Positions 25,795-35,352 of a stretch of 64,000 nt of DNA are shown here, one piece after another. The stretch spans positions 1 through 64,000 of the forward strand of contig PLDF01000402.1 of assembly GCA_003135055.1 (NCBI GenBank), in the 5' to 3' direction. Origin of the DNA: Bryobacterales bacterium. Lineage in GTDB: Bacteria > Acidobacteriota > Terriglobia > Bryobacterales > Bryobacteraceae. Within the stretch, counting starts at the first letter, position 1, and the number at the start of each line of letters is the position of its first letter. The notes under the pieces are model-generated. The model did no database searches. It saw nothing but the letters and a program-made list of their open reading frames with translations, and was not told the DNA's origin. The translations under genes were made by a program, and so were the position numbers.

Positions 25795-27603
25795 ATGAGA
25801 CTCACTGCCGCCATCCTCTGCGCCCCTGCAACCGCGCTCGTCCTCTTCGCGCAGCCGCCCGCTCAGGACGCCCGTAACACGCAAACCCCCGGCACCGATA
25901 CGCACTTCGCTCTGCGAACCTATGCAACCCGCTCCGCGTGGGAAACGCGCAGGGCGCAGCTGCGCCGCCAGATCCTCTCCGCGGCCGGCATGTTCCCCAT
26001 GCCCGAACGCACGCCGCTGCACGCGCAAATCTTCGGGCGCGTGGAGAACCGCGATTGCACCATCGAAAAGGTGCTGCTCGAAACCATGCCCGGTTACTAC
26101 CTGGGCGGCAATCTGTACCGTCCGCTGCACGCCGCTGGCAAGCATCCCGCGGTCCTGAATCCGCACGGCCACTGGACTTACGGCCGCCTGGAGAATGAGC
26201 CGCTCGATTCGGGCCCCTCGTTCGGCATCAGCCTCGCCCGCCAGGGATACGTGGTGTTCGCCTGGGATATGGTGGGCTATAACGATACGGTCCAAACGCC
26301 GCACGCATTCGGCGGTCCGGCGGAGCAATTGTGGTCCTTCGGTCCGTTCGGCCTGCAGTTCTGGAATGCCAGCCGCGCGCTCGATTTTGTGGCCTCGCTC
26401 GACGACGTCGATTCCGCCCGCATCGCCATGGCCGGCGCGTCCGGCGGCGCAACCCAGACCATTATGCTGGCGGCCGTGGACGACCGTCTGCAGTTCGCCG
26501 CGCCCGTGAACATGGTCTCCGCCCTCATGCAAGGCGGCGACGTCTGCGAAAACACGCCCGGCCTGCGCATTGGAACCAATAACGTGGAGATCGCCTCGAT
26601 GTTCGCGCCCAAGCCGATGCTGCTGGTTTCCGCCACCGGGGATTGGACGCGCAACACGCCCACGGAAGAGTTCCCGGCCATCCGCGCCATCTACGATCTC
26701 TACGGCCAGGGGAGCAATGTCGAGACGATGCAACTCGATGCCCCGCACAATTTCAACCAGCAGAACCGCGAGGCCGTCTACCGGTTCTTCGGCCAGCGCA
26801 TTCCCGGCGAAGCCGCCGGCAAGAAGTTCACGGAAAATAATCCGCACCTGGAGATGCTGCAAGACATGCTGGCGCTATCCGGACGTACTTTGCCCGGCAA
26901 TGCTCTCACTTATACGCAGATCTTCGAGCAATGGAAGCGAATGGCCGAAGCCCAGCGGGATGCCGGCGCCCCCGATACGTTGCGTGAAGCCCTGCGATTG
27001 GCCCTCGCGGCGGAGTGGCCGGAAAAGGTGGAGCCCCAGCGCGATGGCGAAGGCCGCGATGGGCAAAGCCGCGACGGTGTAAGCCATGACGGGCAACGTA
27101 TAGTGTTGAGCCGCCCCGGGGCCGGCGACCGCGTTCCCGGAGTCTGGTTCGAAGGACGCGGCGCGCCGGCCTTGATCGTCGATCCGGATGGTGCGGCGGC
27201 CGGCCGCCAGACCGCCGCCTTCCGCGAGATGCGCGCCGCCGGGCGCCCCGTGCTGCTGATCGATGCGTTCCAGACCGGAACCGCCGTGGCGCCGCGCGAC
27301 CGCGGGGTACGGAACTTTCTCACGTTCAACGCCAGCGACGATCAATGCCGCGTGCAGGACATCCTGACGGCCCTTGCCTACCTGCACCGCGACCATCCGG
27401 AAGCTATCGAATTAATCGGCATGAAGAAGGCTGGGATCTGGGCGCAGTTCGCAGCCGCGGTGGCGCCAGTGAGCGTAAAGCTGCGCCGCGAAGAGACCGT
27501 ATTTAGCGGCTCGGACGACGATTTTATCCGCGACTTTCCGGTCCCCGGAATTCAGCGCGCGGGCGGCCTGCGGGCGGCGGAGCGATTGACGGCGGGACGC
27601 TAA
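25795..27603 (+). CDS. Secreted alpha/beta hydrolase (acetyl-xylan-esterase-like)
   Basis: The 602-residue protein starts at ATG 25795 with a signal peptide (MRLTAAILCAPATALVLFAQ). The alpha/beta-hydrolase core shows PAVLNPHGHWTYGRLE (oxyanion strand), YVVFAWDMVGYNDTVQ, the nucleophile elbow IAMAGASGGATQTI, and the likely catalytic histidine in LDAPHNFNQQNREAVYRFF. Such proteins in Acidobacteria usually hydrolyse polysaccharide esters outside the cytoplasm. A low-complexity insert of four 5-residue units (RDGEG, RDGQS, RDGVS, HDGQR) at 27040-27099 separates the core from a C-terminal Rossmann-like domain. A longer upstream start (25732) lacks a signal peptide and is less likely. Confidence 0.85.
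   Translation: MRLTAAILCAPATALVLFAQPPAQDARNTQTPGTDTHFALRTYATRSAWETRRAQLRRQILSAAGMFPMPERTPLHAQIFGRVENRDCTIEKVLLETMPGYYLGGNLYRPLHAAGKHPAVLNPHGHWTYGRLENEPLDSGPSFGISLARQGYVVFAWDMVGYNDTVQTPHAFGGPAEQLWSFGPFGLQFWNASRALDFVASLDDVDSARIAMAGASGGATQTIMLAAVDDRLQFAAPVNMVSALMQGGDVCENTPGLRIGTNNVEIASMFAPKPMLLVSATGDWTRNTPTEEFPAIRAIYDLYGQGSNVETMQLDAPHNFNQQNREAVYRFFGQRIPGEAAGKKFTENNPHLEMLQDMLALSGRTLPGNALTYTQIFEQWKRMAEAQRDAGAPDTLREALRLALAAEWPEKVEPQRDGEGRDGQSRDGVSHDGQRIVLSRPGAGDRVPGVWFEGRGAPALIVDPDGAAAGRQTAAFREMRAAGRPVLLIDAFQTGTAVAPRDRGVRNFLTFNASDDQCRVQDILTALAYLHRDHPEAIELIGMKKAGIWAQFAAAVAPVSVKLRREETVFSGSDDDFIRDFPVPGIQRAGGLRAAERLTAGR
27040..27099 (+). repeat. 15-bp minisatellite in the hydrolase gene
   Basis: Four degenerate copies of a CGCGATGGCGAAGGC-like unit are in frame, encoding RDGEG-RDGQS-RDGVS-HDGQR. 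It lies in the linker between the two domains of the hydrolase. Confidence 0.7.
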
Positions 27604-27662
27604 GGAACCCTGGGAGAAGCGGACCATGCACGCTCGCTCCGAAATGTATCAAGTAGGAGCGA

Positions 27663-27942
27663 TGCAAAGCTTTGATCGCATAACGTGGAATCCCAACCAG
27701 ATGAACGGCCAGCCGTGCATCCGCGGCATGAGGCTGACGGTGCGTCGAGTCGTCGAGGCTGTGGCGCTATATCCGAGCCAGGAGGACCTCTTTCGGAACT
27801 AAATCCCGAATTGGAACAGGACGATGTTCAACAGGCGCTGGCGTTTGCCGCTGCCAATCTTGAAGACAGGGCGACGGAAACTCGCTGCTTGACTGGCGGC
27901 GCCCAAATGCGCATGGTGCTGGATCCGCGGCGGCGTTTCTAG
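27663..27942 (+). pseudogene. DUF433-family antitoxin, frameshifted
   Basis: The frame starts MQSFDRITWNPNQMNGQPCIRGMRLTVRRVVEAVALYPSQEDLFRN, a clear DUF433 opening. It hits a stop at about 27800; shifting the frame recovers the rest, ELEQDDVQQALAFAAANLEDRATETRC. DUF433 proteins are usually antitoxins beside a DUF5615 PIN-like toxin, and no such toxin follows. One inserted base would explain the break. Confidence 0.75.
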
Positions 27943-28538
27943 TAAGTCGCCGGCAATTCGCCGCGCTCGCTAAGAGCGAAGTAGCAGTTCACGGCTCCTT
28001 CGGGTTTGGTGTTGTGTGGAACCCGTTTTGACCGAAGATCGGGCAGATCTTTGGGGAACCCCATGTATTCTTGATAGAGCACTGTATCCGCTTTCCTGAG
28101 TGCCTCGATGGTTCGCATCCAGCGCAAGCGATGCCGTACGTTGCTGTCACTATTCAGTCGCAGGACCTGTGCGAGTTTCTCGCCTTCTGGGTTAAGCGTG
28201 TGAATCACACCATTACTCATGACCTGAAGGCAATCGCGGAACGTCACTTGGCAGGGGTCCGGAAAACCTGGAATCGCCTGCTTCGCTACATTGCAGGTCG
28301 CACATGCGTACAGCAAATTCGAGTATTCGCATTTGCCATCCGGATTCGCCGTGGAAGGAATAAAGTGATCGACATGGAACGTCGCCCCGCGGTTGTACCA
28401 CTGCTCACGATGAAGGCAGTAAACGCAACGGAAGGTGAATTCATCGCGGAGCCAATCGCGAAAACTACTGTAATTCGTATAACCAGCAGGACCGTGCCGT
28501 CTAACGTGCGGTGAGATTGGATACTCAAACCCGGTCAT
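27939..28538 (-). CDS. HNH endonuclease, partner of the methylase
   Basis: The 199-residue protein has a classical HNH zinc-nuclease: FRCVYCLHREQWYNRGATFHVDHFIPSTANP (first Cys pair and the catalytic HxDH) and YSNLLYACATCNVAKQAIPGFPDP (second Cys pair, Asn). The remainder contains helical segments without a recognised domain. Its ATG overlaps the stop of the DNA methylase gene by four bases, so the two are translated as a pair. With an adjacent adenine methylase, a restriction or defence nuclease is the most economical role. Composition is more AT-rich than the flanking core genes. No separate specificity subunit is present. Confidence 0.88.
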   Translation of the reverse strand: MTGFEYPISPHVRRHGPAGYTNYSSFRDWLRDEFTFRCVYCLHREQWYNRGATFHVDHFIPSTANPDGKCEYSNLLYACATCNVAKQAIPGFPDPCQVTFRDCLQVMSNGVIHTLNPEGEKLAQVLRLNSDSNVRHRLRWMRTIEALRKADTVLYQEYMGFPKDLPDLRSKRVPHNTKPEGAVNCYFALSERGELPATY

Positions 28539-31159
28539 CGGACGCCGCTGTCTTTCTTCGGCAAGCCGGAAAACAGCCTCTTCTCAAGCTCATCGAGCCC
28601 ATGGGTGGGGCGCGGTGATACTCGGTCAATGTAATAGTCGGCGTAAATCTGCAATGCGTCAAGACGCCTTCGTTCCTCCGCGGTCAACGTTCCTAAACTG
28701 CTCTTGTCGATGAGCATGCCCCGCTCGCGATTTGTGACAAGCCAATCTCTTTCGAACTCAAGAAAGTCGGAAAAAGATATGCCGCCCTCCACTTCCTTTG
28801 GGAGGTATCTGGTTTGTTTGAATGGCACGCCAACACGCCCCCAATCGGTGAAGAGCGCGAGAAGAGATGTCTCTAGTTCGAGCGGCAACGAATACAATCG
28901 CAGAACCTCGCAGTCTACCTGCAGCAAGAGCTTCTTTAGCGTTGCCGAATCGGTTTCTGACGAGGCAGCCGCCAGATACGCTTTTGCCGCGCTCTCGACG
29001 CCATTGAACGATTTCACTCTCGGGAGGGGTATCCTTCGGAGGTCGCCGACTATGTTGTCGCGTTTTCCCAGATGCGAGAACACGTAAGCGTTTGCAACCG
29101 GTGAGTTGAGCAGAGCCCAAAGCGTTTCGAGTGAATACGCGGAGGCTGTTGGACGTACTGGCACGAAACGGCTTGTGACCGGGTGCCCAGGTCGATCAAT
29201 AAGCGCCTTCAATCGCCACGGGCCGCGACTCGCACGAGCATAGTTCAGGAGTACTTGCGGAGTGCCGATCGTGGTTCCACTTACTGGTCGGCGAATCACT
29301 GACGGGTCCAGGTTCATCCAGTGGCCCTTAGGCAACTCATGCAACTTCAAGCCACGGTCGAAAAGCACAAAGCCATGCTGGCTGCCAGAAAAATGTTCCT
29401 CAGAGTATGTCGTGCTGCCAGATGGTAGGTGCGCCCCGTGGTATATGAGCCCTTGCCCGACTGTGGCGATATCAGCGAGTTTCGGATTCTCCGCACACGC
29501 ATCCCAAACCTCTTCTAAGTCGGGAACACTCAATGAAAATGTGGCGTCCTGGGAAAAGCGCGATTGGGAAATGGCTCGCGCCGTCGATGCCGTATAGTCT
29601 GAGCGGAAAGCCCGGAGTTCACGCTCTCGAATGCGGCGATAGGAAACGCTGTTCTGGCCATCGACTAGCTTACGCCGGCCTATGAGAACGGCCGATTCAG
29701 CATCCGAGAACGAAAAGACCTTGTCGGGGAAAAGGCAAATCTCTCTTATCTCGTACTCGCGGACGATAAACTCGCGAACATCTTGGGCATTTCTGCTATG
29801 CAAGACAGTCTGTGGTAGTATTACCCCGAACACAGCCCCCTCGGGCAGGTGCGGCAGCGTCCTCCAGAGCATCTCGGCTGATTTATTGACGAATCGAACA
29901 TCAGACCTCTCCTCCCGGTAGGCCTTTTGTTCCTTCGGCGTGAAATTCTGAAAGGGCGGATTGGCAAGCAATATGGTGTTCTTCTTTGCCTGTTCCTCTA
30001 AGCGTTCACCAAGAAACATGTCCTCGGGTCTCAAGTCCCACCCATTGGGATTCGGAATGTCCGTGAGGGTGAGCGACAAGCGCGCCAACTCAAGCGCGAA
30101 CGGGTCTTTGTCGCTGCCATGCAATCGGCTTCGCAGGTATGGTCCACGCCGACTCGGTATTGCCTTCTCAGTTGGCAGCATCTCTGTGAGCAATCGCATT
30201 GCGGATACGAGAAACGCGGCATGTCCGCACGCTGGTTCAAACACGCTTCTCTCATTGACCGGAATATCCGTTAGCCAATCGGCCAGGTTGCCAACGACGT
30301 AGTCAACGAGATACGGCGGCGTGCTGTGTGTCCCGAGCGACGACCGTGTTTCTTTCGAAATGAGAGTGTTCTCGTAAACGTATGCGAGAGACTCGGTCGT
30401 TGTGAGGGTTAGGCTGCTGAATTGGTCGATAGTCCGAGCCGACTCGCGCAGACCATCAAGCGTCTCTGCCGATCCGACTGCAAGCGGTTCCGTGCCATAG
30501 TGCTTCGCTAGCCTGGAAAAGACCTCTTTCACGTCGTTGAGATTAAGATCTTCAAAGTTCTCGACCTGCTTGTCGCGGAGGATCTTCCCCGAGACAAGCC
30601 AGAAAACGGTTTGTAGCAGCCAGTGGCCCTGTTCGTCGGTCACCTCTCCCCAGTTGAGATGAGTTTTCAGTTCAGCCACGTTTCGTTCGATAAGCGTCCC
30701 CAGGGACTTGCCAACCTCTTCCTCAACGAGAGGCATGAGTCCCAGGTCTACGAAGCTCAGTTGGTATTCCGGCCGAAAGCGCCCCCAGGTCTTTGCCCGG
30801 TATACCGCCCCAGGCGAGAACATGTCTTGATGCCGGTGAAAGAACTGCGCGATGTCGCTTTCAGGGATGCTCTCCAGATATTCCGCCGACCTGGCGCCTT
30901 GCTTCCACCATTGAAGCGTGTCCTGAAAACAGACGAAAACCAGAGGCGCGCCAAGGGGCCTGCAAGCTTCGACCGCCAACTGATGGCCGCTCGTTGCCGA
31001 CAGCACGGCCACGCACGCCGAACGACAGTCCGCCGGAGGCTGGGCGAATCCCACCAGGGGTACGCTCTGAGCATCGCCGAACCGAAAATCGGCTTGGAGC
31101 AAATCGGCGCGATACCCGCAGGCACGGAGCGGATCGTTGATGGACCTTGGCGTCAGCAA
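28535..31159 (-). CDS. N6-adenine DNA methyltransferase (type IIG/Eco57I-like)
   Basis: This is an 874-residue protein. About residues 300-460 form an N6-adenine methylase core: SVFEPACGHAAFLVSAMRLL is motif I, LHGSDKDPFALELARLSL is motif II, and ILLANPPFQNF is the catalytic NPPF. The C-terminal ~300 residues resemble a TaqI-like target-recognition region (VGQGLIYHGAHLPSG, IPLPRVKSFNGVE). The N-terminal ~280 residues contain an alpha/beta segment (ACVAVLSATSGHQLAVEACRPLGAPLVFVCFQ) that could be a nuclease-like or structural domain; no complete PD-ExK motif is seen. The start is TTG 31159, with no ATG upstream. A TATAAT box lies about 115 bases upstream (minus strand of 31275-31280). It is translationally coupled to an HNH nuclease. 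Confidence 0.88.
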   Translation of the reverse strand: MLTPRSINDPLRACGYRADLLQADFRFGDAQSVPLVGFAQPPADCRSACVAVLSATSGHQLAVEACRPLGAPLVFVCFQDTLQWWKQGARSAEYLESIPESDIAQFFHRHQDMFSPGAVYRAKTWGRFRPEYQLSFVDLGLMPLVEEEVGKSLGTLIERNVAELKTHLNWGEVTDEQGHWLLQTVFWLVSGKILRDKQVENFEDLNLNDVKEVFSRLAKHYGTEPLAVGSAETLDGLRESARTIDQFSSLTLTTTESLAYVYENTLISKETRSSLGTHSTPPYLVDYVVGNLADWLTDIPVNERSVFEPACGHAAFLVSAMRLLTEMLPTEKAIPSRRGPYLRSRLHGSDKDPFALELARLSLTLTDIPNPNGWDLRPEDMFLGERLEEQAKKNTILLANPPFQNFTPKEQKAYREERSDVRFVNKSAEMLWRTLPHLPEGAVFGVILPQTVLHSRNAQDVREFIVREYEIREICLFPDKVFSFSDAESAVLIGRRKLVDGQNSVSYRRIRERELRAFRSDYTASTARAISQSRFSQDATFSLSVPDLEEVWDACAENPKLADIATVGQGLIYHGAHLPSGSTTYSEEHFSGSQHGFVLFDRGLKLHELPKGHWMNLDPSVIRRPVSGTTIGTPQVLLNYARASRGPWRLKALIDRPGHPVTSRFVPVRPTASAYSLETLWALLNSPVANAYVFSHLGKRDNIVGDLRRIPLPRVKSFNGVESAAKAYLAAASSETDSATLKKLLLQVDCEVLRLYSLPLELETSLLALFTDWGRVGVPFKQTRYLPKEVEGGISFSDFLEFERDWLVTNRERGMLIDKSSLGTLTAEERRRLDALQIYADYYIDRVSPRPTHGLDELEKRLFSGLPKKDSGVR

Positions 31160-31553
31160 AGCGGTACCGATTCGTATTGGTTCTTACCAACCTGTCATTG
31201 CGACCGAACACACGCTCCAACCGACGGCAGAGCAACAACACCAAAACATCTTGGGCTCATTTTGTTCTGGCCACATTATACAGTGCAGCGCCAACCCGCC
31301 GCATGTCTAAGGTCATTAGAATAGCAAAACGGCCTTCACCTCGTTCGCTGCATACACGGGCTGCGGCCAGCGATGACGGTCCGTTTAAAGGCAATCCTGG
31401 AGCCCTTTGTGCCCTTTCCGTAGCAGTGGTCGCCGGACCGCGTCATGACCATCCTCAAATATGTGCGCTCGAATGCTTCCGAAGTGGCGCCTCCCTTCTT
31501 CCCGTCACCGGGCCCAATCGTGTAAACTCGTTGAATTCAGGAGAACTGCCACA
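31160..31553. other. Divergent intergenic region, defence operon versus BNR gene
   Basis: No gene is supported. It contains the probable leftward promoter of the methylase operon at 31275-31280 and, at its right end, an AGGAG (about 31539-31543) serving the BNR-protein gene. Sequence from 31160 to about 31350 is AT-richer, like the methylase operon, which suggests the acquired segment ends near here. Confidence 0.5.
31275..31280 (-). promoter_or_regulatory. -10 box candidate for the methylase-HNH operon
   Basis: The minus strand reads CACTGTATAATGTGG, a perfect TATAAT, about 115 bases before the methylase start. No canonical -35 is present at 16-18 bases upstream, so the call is tentative. 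Confidence 0.35.
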
Positions 31554-34500
31554 GTGTCTATTTCGCGCATTTGGATTCGCCGTTTCACGTTCTTTGGTCT
31601 CTTGCTGCCCACGCTCGCGCCGCTGGCGCCGGCCCAATCTCTCGACCCCAAGCTTTATTCCGAGATGCACTGGCGCTCCATCGGACCGCCCCGCGCCGGA
31701 CGCGCGCGTGCGCTCTCTGGCGTACCTGGCCAGCCCAACGTGTTTTACATCGGCTTCGACAACGGCGGCGTCTGGCGCTCTACCGACTTTGGCTCCACCT
31801 GGACGCCGCTCTTCGATAACCAGCCCACCGGCTCGATCGGCGCCATTGCCGTCGCGCCGTCCGATCCCAACGTTATCTATGTCGGCGCCGGCGCCGGAAT
31901 CATCCGGCCCGACCTTTCCGTGGGCGACGGCGTATACAAATCGACTGACGCCGGCAAGACATGGACGCACCTCGGCCTCCGCGATTCGCAGATGATCGCC
32001 AACATCGACGTCGACCCCGGGAACGCGAACCGGCTCTTTGTCGCCGCCCTCGGACATCCCTACGGCCCCAATCCCGAGCGCGGCATCTTCCGCTCCACCG
32101 ACGGCGGGGCGACTTTTCAGAAGGTCTTATTTAAGGACAACTACGTCAGCGGCAACGATGTCCGCATCGATCCGAGCAACCCCAACACCGTTTACGCCGC
32201 ACTCTGGCAGCAGCAGCAAGGATACACGGAAGACGGCTCCTTCGGCGGAACCGATGGCGGCATCTTCAAATCCACCGACGGCGGTTCCACCTGGAAGCAA
32301 CTGACCACGGGTCTGCCGGCCATCATCGAAGCGAACCTCGCTATATCTCCCAGCAACCCCAAGGTGATTTACGCGACAGTAGCAGCGGGCGCGCCTCCCC
32401 CTGCCGCCGGCGCTGCGCCTGCCGCACCAGCAGCGGGAGGCCGTGGCGGACGCGGCGGACGCGGCGGCGGTGGAGGAGGCATCTCCTTCTACAAAACCAC
32501 CGACGGCGGCGATCATTGGTTCCTTGCCACCGACGATCCTCGTGTGAGCGAGATGGGCTCGACGCGCCATCCGCCGGATAACCGGCCGCTGGGCCGCATC
32601 GGCGGCGGCGACCTGCCCACTATCACCGTGGACCCCAAGAACGAAAACGTAGTCTATAGCTGTTCTACTGTCTTCTGGCGCACCGAGGATGGCGGACTCA
32701 CGTGGTCGGCCGTACGCGGCGCTCCCGGCGGCGACGATTACCAGAAGAGCTGGGTCAGCCCGACTAACTCCAATATCATCCTGTTAGTCAGCGACCAGGG
32801 GGCCGTTGTCTCCGCCAATCGCGGCGAGTCATGGAGTAACTGGTACACGCAACCTACCGCCGCCGTGTATCACGTCACAGCCGACAACGCCTTCCCCTAC
32901 CGTCTCTGTAGCGGTCAGCAGGACTCCGGCTCGGCTTGCGTGGATAGCCGCGGCATGGATGGCGAAATCACTTTCCACGATTGGCATCCGGTGGGCATTT
33001 CGGAGTACGGCGAGGGCGCTCCCGATCCGAAAGACCCAAATCTGGTGTATGGCAGCGCGCGCGCGCAAGTGAGCGTCTATAACCGCCTCACGGCCCAAAA
33101 AAGCAACGTTGGACCGGGCGGAGGAGGGCGTGGCGGAGGCCGCGGCGGCAGGGGAGGCCGTGGCGCCGCCGCAGCCGCCGGACGAGGCGCCACGGAGCCT
33201 TCGACGGAGCCGCCCGGCCGCGCCGTTCGCACTCAACCGCTGATCTGGTCGCCTAAGGACCCCAACGTTCTCTTCTTCGGTACAGCCGGCGTGTGGAAGA
33301 CCACCAATGGCGGCCATAGCTGGGCCGCCATCAGCGGCGACCTGACTCGCCGATCGTGGGAAGCGCCCGCTAATGCCGGTAAGTACGCCTCGCAACCGCC
33401 CCCGCAGCCAGGCTCCATCACCGCGCTCGCTCCGTCGCCCCTCGATGTCAACGTGTTATGGGCGGGCGCCGGCGACGGTCTCATCCACGTCACCACCGAC
33501 GGCGGCGGGAAATGGACCGATGTTACTCCGCCGCAGATCAAGCCGTGGAGCCGGATCTTCAATATGGACGCTGGACATTTCGACGCTAAGACAGCCTATG
33601 CCGCCGCCAATACCTTGCGCCTCGACGACATGAATCCGCACTTGTGGCGGACCCACGACGGCGGCAAGACCTGGACGGAGATCGACAACGGCATCGACGG
33701 CGGCGCGGTGACTAACTCCATCCGCGAAGATCCTCGCAAGAAAGGGCTGCTATACGCTTCGACCGACACTCAGGTGTGGGTCTCATTCGACGACGGCGAC
33801 AACTGGCATTCGCTGCGGCTCAATATGCCCGCTGTCTCGGTGCGCGACATCGAAGTGAAGGACGATGCGTCTTGTATGTGCTCCGACCTGGTCGCGGGCA
33901 CTCACGGCCGCGGCTTCTGGATTCTGGACGACGTGACTCCGCTGCGTCAGGCGGCCGAAGCCGCCGCGGCAACCAACGCTTATCTGTTCAAGCCCGAGAC
34001 TGGCATCCGTATTCGCTTCGGTACCAACGACCCCACGCCGTGGCCGCCGGAATTGCTGGCCGGAGAGAACCCGCCGCCCGGAGCCATTGTCGATTACTAT
34101 CTGCCCGCCGATGTTAGCGAGGTGAAGTTAGAATTCCTCAGCACACAGGGCAAGGTGATTCGCACTTACTCCAGCAGCGATCCGGTGCGGAACCCCGACC
34201 CGGCCACCGATCCAGTCGCTTACAACAAGCTATGCCAGCAGACGCCCACCGCGGCCGATTGCGGACTGCCGCTCTACTGGCCCGCGCCCCCGCAGGTATT
34301 GAAGACTGCGGCCGGCATGCACCGTTTCACCTGGGACATGCACTATGATCCCCTGCCCGGGGGAGGCGGTGGCGGACGCGGCGGAGGCGGCGGTGGTGGC
34401 GGCGCAGTGCCACATCGTACCTACGGCGGCGTCGCTTCTCCCTGGGTGGCGCCCGGTGCGTATTCGGTGCGCCTGACTGCGAACGGCCAGAGCGTAACTC

Positions 34501-35036
34501 AACCTATCGCCATCAAGATGGATCCGCGAGTCAAGATCACGCCCGAGGTGCAGCAGATCTTCACGCTGACCACGCAGATGGAAGACAGCGCCCGCAACGC
34601 CGTTGGCGCCTACAAAGACGCTCGCAGCCTGGCTGATAAGCTCAAGGCCCGTCCGCAATCCGCCGCCAATGACGCGCTGATCAAGCAAGTCGAAGAGATC
34701 GCGCCCGCCGAAGCCGCCGCTGGTGGCGGCGACGGAGGAGGAGGCGGTGGACGCGGAGGCCGGGGGGGTCGTGGCGGCCGAGGTGGCGGCGCCGCTGCGG
34801 CCGGAGCCGATGCGGCGGAACCGGCCGCTCCGCCGAACCTGTCCAATATCGGCGCTCAAATGGTTGCCGCCGCGCAGGCGATGCAGGGCTCCGAGATGCC
34901 GCCCACGGCGGCGCAGCTCCAAGCCTGTAGCCAGCAGCAAGCCGCTTATAGCGCCTTGATGGTCAAGTGGGCTGCCTTGAAAGTTAAGGTAAACGGTCCG
35001 GCTGTCGCCGCGGGGCGGGGCGGCGGCAAGCAATAG
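31554..35036 (+). CDS. Secreted BNR/sortilin-like glycosidase-related protein
   Basis: It has about 1160 residues from GTG 31554, which has AGGAG upstream and exposes a signal peptide (WIRRFTFFGLLLPTLAPLAPAQ). The body is a ten-bladed-type propeller with many BNR/Asp-box repeats (GVWRSTDFGSTWTPL, GVYKSTDAGKTWTHL, GIFRSTDGGATFQKV, VWKTTNGGHSWAAI), followed by a C-terminal domain. Four glycine/arginine tracts (for example GGRGGRGGRGGGGGG near residue 295 and another near the C-terminus) are inserted in loops, as is common for this Acidobacteria/Gemmatimonadetes family. Such proteins are extracytoplasmic and of unknown biochemical role; sialidase-like catalytic residues cannot be assigned. Confidence 0.88.
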   Translation: MSISRIWIRRFTFFGLLLPTLAPLAPAQSLDPKLYSEMHWRSIGPPRAGRARALSGVPGQPNVFYIGFDNGGVWRSTDFGSTWTPLFDNQPTGSIGAIAVAPSDPNVIYVGAGAGIIRPDLSVGDGVYKSTDAGKTWTHLGLRDSQMIANIDVDPGNANRLFVAALGHPYGPNPERGIFRSTDGGATFQKVLFKDNYVSGNDVRIDPSNPNTVYAALWQQQQGYTEDGSFGGTDGGIFKSTDGGSTWKQLTTGLPAIIEANLAISPSNPKVIYATVAAGAPPPAAGAAPAAPAAGGRGGRGGRGGGGGGISFYKTTDGGDHWFLATDDPRVSEMGSTRHPPDNRPLGRIGGGDLPTITVDPKNENVVYSCSTVFWRTEDGGLTWSAVRGAPGGDDYQKSWVSPTNSNIILLVSDQGAVVSANRGESWSNWYTQPTAAVYHVTADNAFPYRLCSGQQDSGSACVDSRGMDGEITFHDWHPVGISEYGEGAPDPKDPNLVYGSARAQVSVYNRLTAQKSNVGPGGGGRGGGRGGRGGRGAAAAAGRGATEPSTEPPGRAVRTQPLIWSPKDPNVLFFGTAGVWKTTNGGHSWAAISGDLTRRSWEAPANAGKYASQPPPQPGSITALAPSPLDVNVLWAGAGDGLIHVTTDGGGKWTDVTPPQIKPWSRIFNMDAGHFDAKTAYAAANTLRLDDMNPHLWRTHDGGKTWTEIDNGIDGGAVTNSIREDPRKKGLLYASTDTQVWVSFDDGDNWHSLRLNMPAVSVRDIEVKDDASCMCSDLVAGTHGRGFWILDDVTPLRQAAEAAAATNAYLFKPETGIRIRFGTNDPTPWPPELLAGENPPPGAIVDYYLPADVSEVKLEFLSTQGKVIRTYSSSDPVRNPDPATDPVAYNKLCQQTPTAADCGLPLYWPAPPQVLKTAAGMHRFTWDMHYDPLPGGGGGGRGGGGGGGGAVPHRTYGGVASPWVAPGAYSVRLTANGQSVTQPIAIKMDPRVKITPEVQQIFTLTTQMEDSARNAVGAYKDARSLADKLKARPQSAANDALIKQVEEIAPAEAAAGGGDGGGGGGRGGRGGRGGRGGGAAAAGADAAEPAAPPNLSNIGAQMVAAAQAMQGSEMPPTAAQLQACSQQQAAYSALMVKWAALKVKVNGPAVAAGRGGGKQ

Positions 35037-35082
35037 GAGAAAGGCGTCTGTCATCGGACGGCCCCTCACGTTCTTAGTTCCC

Positions 35083-35331
35083 AGCTTAGTCGGTCATTTC
35101 ATAAATACGCTAACGTATTTTTGGGCCGTTACCCGACTTTTATCGAGGAGGTTCAGTTTGCGCCAAAAACCAGACGACTTCACGACGGGCATCCAGACGG
35201 GCAAACTATAGCCGAATGCGTTATGGACTTGTTCCGGGCGTGAGGAAACACCTCCGATAATGCCATAGCCAAGATCGGCATTCAGAACCCAAATAATACG
35301 TTAGTGTATTTATGAAATGGTGTACTAAGCT
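35083..35331. mobile_element. MITE-like element with long inverted ends
   Basis: The left end (35083-35125, AGCTTAGT...CATTTCATAAATAC...CTAACGTATT) and the right end (35288-35331), read as reverse complement, match over about 43 bases with a few differences. They enclose about 160 bases of non-coding sequence. There is no transposase, the ends are AT-rich compared with the neighbourhood, and the size is about 249 bases. All this fits a miniature inverted-repeat element mobilised in trans. A target duplication could not be defined unambiguously. Confidence 0.7.
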
Positions 35332-35352
35332 AGCCCAGCGATGGAGCGGCGC

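Noticed and set aside
25654-26862. 402-residue minus-strand frame over the hydrolase
   Set aside because: It is an antisense shadow; the plus strand has the nucleophile elbow, signal peptide and continuous domain.
31554-35036. True sialidase
   Set aside because: Asp-box/BNR repeats are present, but the arginine triad and nucleophile of sialidases cannot be placed; the broader family name is safer.
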